Assembly (NCBI RefSeq): GCF_000876015.1
Contig: NZ_BBQM01000003.1
Location: 84,541-148,540 of the forward strand
Length of the DNA stretch: 64,000 nt
DNA from: Cupriavidus basilensis
GTDB taxonomy: Bacteria; Pseudomonadota; Gammaproteobacteria; Burkholderiales; Burkholderiaceae
Reading direction: 5' to 3'
Made by a program: the position numbers and the translations under genes
Shown: positions 57,763-64,000 of the stretch, piece by piece
Layout of the letters: each line of letters starts with the position of its first letter
How positions within the stretch are numbered: the first letter of the stretch is position 1
The notes under the pieces: model-generated
Seen by the model: the letters and a program-made list of their open reading frames with translations, nothing else
Told to the model about the DNA's origin: nothing
Databases searched by the model: none

Positions 57763-58827
57763 ATGCCACTCGTATCGATGCGCCAGCTGCTCGACCACGC
57801 CGCCGAAAACGGCTACGGCCTGCCGGCCTTCAACGTCAACAACCTGGAACAGGTCCAGGCCATCATGCAGGCCGCCGACGAAGTCAACGCGCCGGTGATC
57901 ATGCAGGCCTCGGCCGGCGCGCGCAAGTACGCGGGCGAGCACTTCCTGCGCCACCTGATCGAAGCCGCGGTGGAGGCCTACCCGCACATCCCGGTGGTGA
58001 TGCACCAGGACCACGGCCAGTCGCCGGCGGTCTGCCAGGCCGCCATCGACCTGGGCTTTTCCTCGGTGATGATGGACGGCTCGCTGCGCGAGGACGGCAA
58101 GACCCCGTCCGACTATGAGTACAACATCGACGTGACCCGCAAGGTGGTGCAGCTCTCGCACGCCATCGGCGTGACCGTCGAAGGCGAGCTCGGCTGCCTG
58201 GGCTCGCTCGAGACCGGCGAGGCCGGCGAGGAAGACGGCATCGGCGCCGAAGGCAAGCTCGACCACTCCATGCTGCTGACCGACCCCGAGCAGGCCGCCG
58301 ACTTCGTCAAGGCCACCCAGCTCGACGCGCTGGCCATCGCCATTGGCACCTCGCACGGCGCCTACAAGTTCACGCGCAAGCCCACCGGCGACATCCTGGC
58401 GATCGACCGCATCAAGGAAATCCACGCGCGCATCCCCAACACCCATCTGGTGATGCACGGCTCGTCCTCGGTGCCGCAGGAACTGCTCGAGGAAATCCGC
58501 AAGTTCGGCGGCGACATGAAGGAAACCTACGGCGTGCCGGTCGAGGAAATCCAGGAAGCGATCAAGTTCGGCGTGCGCAAGATCAACATCGACACCGACA
58601 TCCGCCTGGCCATGACCGGCGCGATCCGCCGCTTCTTCGCCGAGAACCCGAGCAAGTTCGACCCGCGCGAATACCTCAAGCCGGCCCGCGAAGCGGCCAA
58701 GCTGGTGTGCAAGGCGCGCTACGTCGCGTTCGGCTGCGAAGGCCAGGCCTCGAAGATCAAGCCGGTCTCGCTCGACGCGATCGCCCAGCAGTACAAGTCG
58801 GGCGCGCTCGCGCAGGTCGTGCAGTAA
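57763..58827 (+). CDS. fba: Class II fructose-bisphosphate aldolase
   Basis: The 354-residue zinc aldolase has [30 protein letters not shown] with the zinc His residues, [39 protein letters not shown] and KINIDTDIR. It is the CbbA-like long form of beta-proteobacteria. A GGAG site precedes the ATG. A 10-bp hairpin follows the stop by 10 bp. Confidence 0.97.
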   Translation: MPLVSMRQLLDHAAENGYGLPAFNVNNLEQVQAIMQAADEVNAPVIMQASAGARKYAGEHFLRHLIEAAVEAYPHIPVVMHQDHGQSPAVCQAAIDLGFSSVMMDGSLREDGKTPSDYEYNIDVTRKVVQLSHAIGVTVEGELGCLGSLETGEAGEEDGIGAEGKLDHSMLLTDPEQAADFVKATQLDALAIAIGTSHGAYKFTRKPTGDILAIDRIKEIHARIPNTHLVMHGSSSVPQELLEEIRKFGGDMKETYGVPVEEIQEAIKFGVRKINIDTDIRLAMTGAIRRFFAENPSKFDPREYLKPAREAAKLVCKARYVAFGCEGQASKIKPVSLDAIAQQYKSGALAQVVQ

Positions 58828-58837
58828 ATTGCAGTCC

Positions 58838-58861
58838 GCGCCGCCGGCACGCCGGCGGCGC
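58838..58861 (+). terminator. Hairpin after fba
   Basis: GCGCCGCCGG and CCGGCGGCGC (10 bp) enclose CACG, 10 bp past the fba stop. There is no T run, so full termination is uncertain. Confidence 0.55.
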
Positions 58862-58964
58862 CAACGTATGCCCTGCGTCTCCGGCCGGGTCCCCGGCGCG
58901 GGGGCCGCCGGGGACGACGCTTTTCCAGGCCGCGCGCCTGGCGCCGCGTTTTATCGGAACCACC

Positions 58965-59873
58965 ATGTCCAACGCCCTTTATCAGTCCTCCATCACTTCG
59001 CTGCCGCTGCTCGGCCACGGCAAGGTCCGCGACAACTACGCCGTCGGCGACGACAAGCTGCTGATCGTCACCTCCGACCGCCTGTCCGCGTTCGACGTCA
59101 TCCTGGGCGAGCCGATTCCCGGCAAGGGCCGCGTGCTCAACCAGATGGCCAATTTCTGGTTCAAGAAGCTGGCCCACATCGTGCCGAACCACGAGACCGG
59201 CGTGACCGCCGAAAGCGTGGTGAGCCCGGCCGAGGTCGAGCAGGTCAGGGGCCGCGCCGTGGTGGTCAAGCGCCTCAAGCCGATCCTGGTCGAAGCCGTG
59301 GTGCGCGGCTACCTGGCCGGCAGCGGCTGGAAGGACTACCAGGCCACCGGCAGCGTGTGCGGCATCGCGCTGCCCGCCGGCCTGCAGAACGCGCAGAAGC
59401 TGCCCGAGCCGATCTTCACCCCGGCCGCCAAGGCCGAGATGGGCGAGCACGACGAGAACATCTCGTTCGGCGAAGTCGAGACCCGCATCGGCGTGGACCT
59501 CGCGCGCCAGATGCGCGACATCTCGATCCGCCTGTACAAGGAAGCGGCCGACTACGCCGCCACGCGCGGCATCATCATCGCCGACACCAAGTTCGAGTTC
59601 GGCCTGGACGACAACGGCACGCTGACGCTGATGGACGAGGTGCTGACCGCGGATTCGTCGCGCTTCTGGCCGGCGGACTCGTACCAGGTCGGCACCAACC
59701 CGCCGTCGTTCGACAAGCAGTTCGTGCGCGACTGGCTCGAAGCCGTGCGCATCGACGGCAAGCCCTGGCCCAAGACCGCGCCGGCGCCCAAGCTGCCCGA
59801 AGACGTGATCGAGAAGACCGCCGCCAAGTACCGCGAGGCGCTGACGCGGCTGACGGGCGAGGAATTGCAGTAA
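58965..59873 (+). CDS. purC: Phosphoribosylaminoimidazole-succinocarboxamide synthase
   Basis: A 302-residue SAICAR synthetase with [57 protein letters not shown] and [17 protein letters not shown]. It joins aspartate to CAIR in purine synthesis. This is the long, eukaryote-like form common in beta-proteobacteria. purE and purK follow. Confidence 0.97.
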   Translation: MSNALYQSSITSLPLLGHGKVRDNYAVGDDKLLIVTSDRLSAFDVILGEPIPGKGRVLNQMANFWFKKLAHIVPNHETGVTAESVVSPAEVEQVRGRAVVVKRLKPILVEAVVRGYLAGSGWKDYQATGSVCGIALPAGLQNAQKLPEPIFTPAAKAEMGEHDENISFGEVETRIGVDLARQMRDISIRLYKEAADYAATRGIIIADTKFEFGLDDNGTLTLMDEVLTADSSRFWPADSYQVGTNPPSFDKQFVRDWLEAVRIDGKPWPKTAPAPKLPEDVIEKTAAKYREALTRLTGEELQ

Positions 59874-60021
59874 TTTGGGGAGGCGCCGCGCCGCTTGCCA
59901 GCCCCGTCCTCTCCCCGTCCTCTCCCCGGCCCCTCTGCCGCGGGCGGGAGAGGGGAGCAAACCGCCGAGAGGCGTGACCCGGCGCGGCAAAGCGTGCCGG
60001 ACGGATTCATAAGGATTTGAC

Positions 60022-60519
60022 GTGAGCAATACAGCCAAGCCGCTGGTCGGCGTCGTGATGGGCAGCAGTTCCGACTGGGACGTGATGCAGAACGCGGTGG
60101 CCATGCTGAAGGACTTCGGCGTGGCCTTCGAGGCGCGCGTGGTCTCGGCCCACCGCATGGCCGACGAGATGTTCGAGTACGCCGCCAGCGCGCGCGCGCG
60201 CGGCCTGCGCGCGATCATCGCCGGCGCCGGCGGCGCCGCGCACCTGCCCGGCATGATCGCCGCCAAGACCATCGTGCCGGTGTTCGGCGTGCCGGTGCCG
60301 TCCAAGTACCTGCGCGGCGAGGACTCGCTGCTGTCGATCGTGCAGATGCCGAAGGGCGTGCCGGTCGCCACCTTCGCCATCGGCGAGGCCGGCGCCGCCA
60401 ACGCCGCGCTGCATGCCATCGCCACGCTGGCCACCACCGACGACGCGCTGGCCGCGGCGCTCGAGGCGTTCCGCGCCCGCCAGACCGAGGCGGCGCGCGC
60501 GATGACGCTGCCGGTCTGA
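60022..60519 (+). CDS. purE: N5-carboxyaminoimidazole ribonucleotide mutase
   Basis: The 165-residue enzyme has [47 protein letters not shown] and [19 protein letters not shown], all class I PurE motifs. It converts N5-CAIR from PurK to CAIR for PurC. It starts with GTG after AAGGA. Confidence 0.97.
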   Translation: MSNTAKPLVGVVMGSSSDWDVMQNAVAMLKDFGVAFEARVVSAHRMADEMFEYAASARARGLRAIIAGAGGAAHLPGMIAAKTIVPVFGVPVPSKYLRGEDSLLSIVQMPKGVPVATFAIGEAGAANAALHAIATLATTDDALAAALEAFRARQTEAARAMTLPV

Positions 60520-60527
60520 GCCGCGCC

Positions 60528-60812
60528 ATGCCGAAAACCAAGCCATCGGCGCCGGTCCGGCCGCCGGCCCGCGGCGAACTGGTGCGGGCGGTCGTGCTGG
60601 CGGTGGCCGGCACCCTGCTGTTCTGGTACGGCATGGGCTTCCTCGGCGGCGCCGGCGCCGAGCCGGACGCGGCCACGCGGGCAAGCTGGTCCTACCAGAC
60701 CTTCGGCCGCGACGGCCCGAGCATGGCCATCGCCGCGGTCGGCATGATCATGCTGCTGGCCGGCGTGCGCATGGGCAAGCGCTACTGGCTGAAGTCGCGC
60801 GGCCACCGCTGA
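60528..60812 (+). CDS. Small two-helix membrane protein between purE and purK
   Basis: The 94-residue protein has helices at about residues 20-42 (AVVLAVAGTLLFWYGMGFLGG) and 66-80 (MAIAAVGMIMLLAGV), with a basic C-terminus (KRYWLKSRGHR). No family is recognised. It begins 8 bp after purE, so cotranscription is likely; it may just be carried in the operon. Confidence 0.65.
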   Translation: MPKTKPSAPVRPPARGELVRAVVLAVAGTLLFWYGMGFLGGAGAEPDAATRASWSYQTFGRDGPSMAIAAVGMIMLLAGVRMGKRYWLKSRGHR

Positions 60813-60948
60813 CGCGCCCCGCCTGCCGTTGCCGCCTCTGTCCCCGTTTTCGCTCCCGGCCCCGTTGCCATCGGCGCCCGAAGTGCCCATGATGCTGGTG
60901 GTACTGGTGTAGCGCCCCGTTTTCCAAAATTCGTTTCAGGAGGCCTGC

Positions 60949-62193
60949 GTGCCCACCGACATCCATCCCCATCTGGTCGAAGCCCACACGCCGGAATCGC
61001 GCGCCGAGTTCGGCATCGACAATCCCAGCGCGCCCATCCTGCCCGGCGCCTGGCTCGGCGTGCTCGGCGGCGGCCAGCTCGGCCGCATGTTCGCGCACGC
61101 CGCCCAGGCGATGGGCTACAAGGTGTGCGTGCTCGACCCCGACCAGGACAGCCCGGCCGGCACCATCGCCGAGAAGCACATCTGCGCGCCCTACGTCGAC
61201 GAGGCCGCGTTGGCCGAGATGGGCGCGCTGTGCGCGGCCGTGACCACCGAGTTCGAGAACGTGCCCTCGCTCTCGCTGGACCGGCTCGAGCAGCTCGGCG
61301 CGTTCGTCGCGCCGCGCGGCTACTGCGTGTCGATCGCGCAGAACCGCATCGGCGAGAAGAAGTTCTTCGCCTCGTGCGCCGAGCGCACCGGCGTGCCCAC
61401 CGCGCCGCACTGGGTGATCCAGCACGACGCCGACGTCGACCAGGTGCCCGAGGGGCTGCTGCCCGGCATCCTCAAGACCGCGCGCATGGGCTACGACGGC
61501 AAGGGCCAGGCCCGCGTCAAGACGCGCGAGGACGTGCGCGCCGCGTGGCGCGCCATGCAGCGCGTGCCGTGCGTGCTGGAAAAGATGCTGCCGCTGGCCT
61601 ACGAGGTCTCGGTGCTGGCCGCGCGCGCCGCCGACGGCAGCACCGCCACCTGGCCGCTGGCCGAGAACGTGCACCGCGACGGCATCCTGTTCGCCACCAC
61701 CATGCCGTCGACCAGCGTCTCCGACGACATCGCCGACCGCGCGCGCGCGGCGGCCGCCACCATCGCCACCGAGATGGGCTACGTGGGCGTGCTGTGCATC
61801 GAGTTCTTCGTGCTGACCGACGGCTCGCTGGTCGCCAACGAGATGGCGCCGCGCCCGCACAACTCCGGCCACATCACGATGGACGCCTGCGAAACCAGCC
61901 AGTTCGAGCAGCAGGTGCGCGCGATGGCGCGCCTGCCGCTGGGCAGCACGCGCCAGCACTCGGCCGGCAAGATGCTCAACCTGCTCGGCGACGCCTGGTT
62001 CGAGTTCGGCCTCGAGCGCACGCCGGCGTGGGACGCGGTGCTGGGCCAGCCCGGCGCCAAGCTGCACCTGTACGGCAAGAGCGACGCGCGCCCCTCGCGC
62101 AAGATGGGCCACGTCAACTGCGTGGGCGGCGAGGCGGCCGATGCCGCGCGCAGCTTCGACGCCGCGCTGGCCGCGCTGCACATCGAGCCCTGA
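60949..62193 (+). CDS. purK: N5-carboxyaminoimidazole ribonucleotide synthase
   Basis: A 414-residue ATP-grasp enzyme: [68 protein letters not shown] and [18 protein letters not shown]. It carboxylates AIR with ATP and bicarbonate, feeding PurE. The GTG start follows AGGAGG. About 25 extra residues precede the usual start. Confidence 0.97.
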   Translation: MPTDIHPHLVEAHTPESRAEFGIDNPSAPILPGAWLGVLGGGQLGRMFAHAAQAMGYKVCVLDPDQDSPAGTIAEKHICAPYVDEAALAEMGALCAAVTTEFENVPSLSLDRLEQLGAFVAPRGYCVSIAQNRIGEKKFFASCAERTGVPTAPHWVIQHDADVDQVPEGLLPGILKTARMGYDGKGQARVKTREDVRAAWRAMQRVPCVLEKMLPLAYEVSVLAARAADGSTATWPLAENVHRDGILFATTMPSTSVSDDIADRARAAAATIATEMGYVGVLCIEFFVLTDGSLVANEMAPRPHNSGHITMDACETSQFEQQVRAMARLPLGSTRQHSAGKMLNLLGDAWFEFGLERTPAWDAVLGQPGAKLHLYGKSDARPSRKMGHVNCVGGEAADAARSFDAALAALHIEP

Positions 62194-62253
62194 CGCCACT
62201 GCTGCCACTGCTGCGACTGCCGCCGCCGTTCCCACCACTTCAGAGACTTGCCG

Positions 62254-63237
62254 ATGTCGCGCATGCCCACCTCCGCCGAACTTGACCAGGCGGCCCGACT
62301 GCTGGAAGCCGGCCAGCTGGTCGCCTTTCCCACCGAGACCGTCTACGGCCTCGGCGCCGACGCGGAGAACCCCGAGGCGATCGCGCGCATCTACGCCGCC
62401 AAGGGCCGGCCCTCGAACCATCCCATCATCGTGCACGTGGTGGACGGCGGCGACATCAGCTACTGGGTCGACGACGTGCCGCCCGCCGCGCAGGACCTGA
62501 TCGATGCCTTCTGGCCCGGCCCGCTCACGCTGATCCTCAAGCGCGCCGCGCACATCCCCGCGGCGGTGGCGGGCGGGCAGGACAGCATCGGCCTGCGCTG
62601 CCCCTCGCATCCGGTGGCGCAGGCGCTGCTGGCGCGCTTCAAGCGCGGCCGCGGCGGCATCGCCGCGCCGTCGGCCAACAAGTTCGGCCAGGTCAGCCCG
62701 ACCACCGCCCAGCACGTGCGCGACGAATTCGGCGACAGCGTGTTCGTGCTCGAAGGCGACGGCGTGGAGGTCGGCATCGAATCCACCATCGTCGACCTGT
62801 CGCGGCTGGAGCAGGGCATCGGCCCGGTGCTGCTGCGTCCCGGCGCGATCACCGCGGCGATGATGGCGCCGGTGCTGGGCGCCATGCCGCTGCCGCCGGA
62901 CGCCGCCGCGCCGCGCGCGTCGGGCACGCTCAAGGCGCACTACGCGCCGCACACGCCGCTGGCGCTGTCGTCGATGGCCGATTTGCCGGCGGTGCTGGCG
63001 GACCTGCCCGCCGACGCCAGCGTGGCCTGGGTCGGCAACCGGGCTGCGGCCGATCCGCGTTGTGTGTGGGTGCCGGCGCCGGACAGCGCCGAGGCTTATG
63101 CGCGGGAGTTGTATCGCCTGCTGCGCAGGCTGGATCGGGAGGGGTATGCGTTATTGGTGGTGGAGGCCTTGCCGGCGGGGCATGAGTGGGATGGGGTTAG
63201 GGATCGGCTGCAGCGGGCGGCTGCGGCGTTTGAGTGA
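62254..63237 (+). CDS. sua5: L-threonylcarbamoyladenylate synthase, Sua5 type
   Basis: The 327-residue protein has a YrdC-like catalytic domain (AFPTETVYGLGADA, KGRPSNHPIIVHV, IGLRCPSHPVAQALL, APSANKFGQVSPT) and a C-terminal Sua5 domain after SGTLKAHYAPHTPL. It makes TC-AMP for the t6A modification of ANN-decoding tRNAs. The ATG at 62254 is 60 bp after purK. Confidence 0.93.
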   Translation: MSRMPTSAELDQAARLLEAGQLVAFPTETVYGLGADAENPEAIARIYAAKGRPSNHPIIVHVVDGGDISYWVDDVPPAAQDLIDAFWPGPLTLILKRAAHIPAAVAGGQDSIGLRCPSHPVAQALLARFKRGRGGIAAPSANKFGQVSPTTAQHVRDEFGDSVFVLEGDGVEVGIESTIVDLSRLEQGIGPVLLRPGAITAAMMAPVLGAMPLPPDAAAPRASGTLKAHYAPHTPLALSSMADLPAVLADLPADASVAWVGNRAAADPRCVWVPAPDSAEAYARELYRLLRRLDREGYALLVVEALPAGHEWDGVRDRLQRAAAAFE

Positions 63238-63319
63238 GGGGGATTTGGTTTTTTGGGGTTTGGCTTCAAAGGCAAAGGCTTTCGCTTCAAAGGCTTTAGA
63301 AGCTTAAAGTCAAAGGCTT

Positions 63320-63457
63320 AAAGTCAAAGTCAAAGTCAAAGTCAAAGTCAAAGTCAAAGTCAAAGTCAAAGTCAAAGTCAAAGTCAAAGTCAAAGTCAAA
63401 GTCAAAGTCAAAGTCAAAGTCAAAGTCAAAGTCAAAGTCAAAGTCAAAGTCAAAGTC
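63320..63457 (+). repeat. (AAAGTC)23 hexanucleotide tandem repeat
   Basis: Twenty-three uninterrupted AAAGTC units run through 138 bp, flanked on both sides by variant AAAGGCTT/TTAAAGTC words. On the minus strand one frame reads as alternating Thr-Leu, but it has no gene-like context. The copy number is likely to vary between isolates. Confidence 0.95.
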
Positions 63458-63496
63458 AAAGGCTTAAAGTCAAAGGCTTTCGCGCCCCCGGCGCGA

Positions 63497-63527
63497 CCTA
63501 CTTTCTTTTGTCCGAAAAGAAAGTAGG
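63497..63527. repeat. Dispersed palindrome, copy 2
   Basis: CCTACTTTCTTTT and AAAAGAAAGTAGG (13 bp each) enclose GTCCG. It is a near copy of the palindrome at 51818-51847 and may act as a bidirectional terminator or be part of a dispersed repeat family. Confidence 0.8.
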
Positions 63528-64000
63528 CCAAGAAAGCGGACTGCCTGGCCGGCAGGGGCAGAAACGTTGGGGTTTCCCTTGTGGGTGGTTTCGTCGTGGG
63601 GCTTGCGGTTCTGCTGGCATCCTGCCGTTACCGGTTCGGCTCGCCACGAACTTGCTGGCGGTGGTGGTTACGGGGTCAGACCTATGATGGCGGGTGCACT
63701 GCTGATTCGGGCATCTGCCGTTACCGGCGCGAGCCACCACGACATAGCACCCTCGTGGTTTCGTGGTGGGCGTGGTGGACCCCGCGCGGGTGCGTTGGGT
63801 TGTTGGAGCCGGGATTGCTTTTCAACTGTTCGGCACCGCGCTCGAACAGGGGCCACCGCGCCCACCACGAAACCCGTATCGCCCCTATGCCGTGTGCATC
63901 CGCCCCGGTCGCGGCAGCAGCCCGAAGGGCCTGGACCTTCGCCATCATGCAGCGCCACCACGAATCGCACACCACCCGAGAGAACGTGGCCACCAAAACC
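63528..64000. other. Repeat-rich right end without a supported gene
   Basis: CTGCCGTTACCGG is repeated at 63622 and 63715. GGTTTCGTGGTGGGCG (63757-63772) has a perfect 16-bp inverted copy at 63859-63874. Frames here are Pro/Arg-rich and resemble no family. The DNA looks like dispersed repeat material, possibly continuing beyond the window. Confidence 0.5.

Noticed and set aside
54673..58458. 1261-codon minus-strand frame across pgk, pyk and fba
   Set aside because: It covers three well-recognised core genes in the opposite frame and has no family motifs.
58719..62952. Two long minus-strand frames over purC, purE, purK and sua5
   Set aside because: They are high-GC shadows of the recognised purine genes.
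63310..63531. Thr-Leu repeat protein on the minus strand
   Set aside because: The frame exists only because a hexamer repeat cannot create a stop; it begins inside a palindrome.
63668..63996. Short minus-strand frames at the right edge
   Set aside because: They are Pro/Arg/Trp-rich, overlap repeats and show no family; coding is not supported.

Overview
The window is high-GC chromosomal DNA from a beta-proteobacterium of the Burkholderiaceae, most likely a Cupriavidus or a close Ralstonia relative. This follows from the gene order recA-recX-(DUF2889)-sucC-sucD-terC-type IV pilin-pglL, then pgk-pyk-fba-purC-purE-purK-sua5, from TctD/TctE-type regulators, from a Bug-type (TctC) binding protein and from the elongator tRNA-Met. 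The species assignment is an inference from gene content; no search was run.

Layout. 1-3.8 kb: the end of an aerobic 2-aminobenzoate (anthranilate) CoA-dependent pathway (monooxygenase-reductase, CoA ligase, RidA). 3.8-5.8 kb: a DUF2798 membrane protein, an isochorismatase-type hydrolase and its probable TetR repressor. 6.0-7.2 kb: an HTH/PIN toxin-antitoxin pair. 7.3-12.3 kb: tRNA-Met, an MHS-type MFS transporter, a TctDE-like two-component pair and a DUF4212 membrane protein. 12.3-22.7 kb: recA (with a LexA box), recX, sucCD, terC, a pilin with its PglL-like O-glycosyltransferase, and two small envelope proteins.

22,994-39,547: an integrated element inserted in the 3' part of moaC. A displaced 177-bp moaC end lies at the left border. 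The intact moaC at the right border uses a 3' end supplied by the element. A tyrosine integrase sits next to it, and TGGAGCA repeats with 11-bp spacing lie inside both ends. The element carries a primase-helicase, a serine recombinase and mostly defence-like cargo: an ADP-ribosylglycohydrolase / R-x4-H (HEPN-like) / FRG three-gene cluster, an Mrr-type nuclease, an HNH nuclease, a GIY-YIG nuclease, a DUF1780-like nuclease, and an overlapping pair made of a soluble protein and a multi-pass membrane protein. The HNH-to-membrane block (about 33.25-36.18 kb) is visibly AT-richer than its surroundings. It is bordered by remnants of a recombinase tail on the left and of a second Mrr gene on the right, so the element is itself a mosaic.

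39.4-54.5 kb: core genes resume with moaC, an M48 protease, a YheT-like hydrolase, waaF, a zinc-finger protein, ilvE, a SNF2 helicase, a Bug protein, azlCD and a LuxR-type regulator. 54.9-63.2 kb: lower glycolysis (pgk, pyk, fba), then purine synthesis (purC, purE, purK) and sua5. 63.3-64.0 kb: a 23-copy hexanucleotide repeat, a dispersed palindrome and repeat-rich non-coding DNA.

The best candidates for something undescribed are the three-gene ADP-ribose/HEPN-like/FRG cluster, the two-gene membrane module, and the small transcription unit between the HNH gene and that module. Functions for these are inferences from domains and context.
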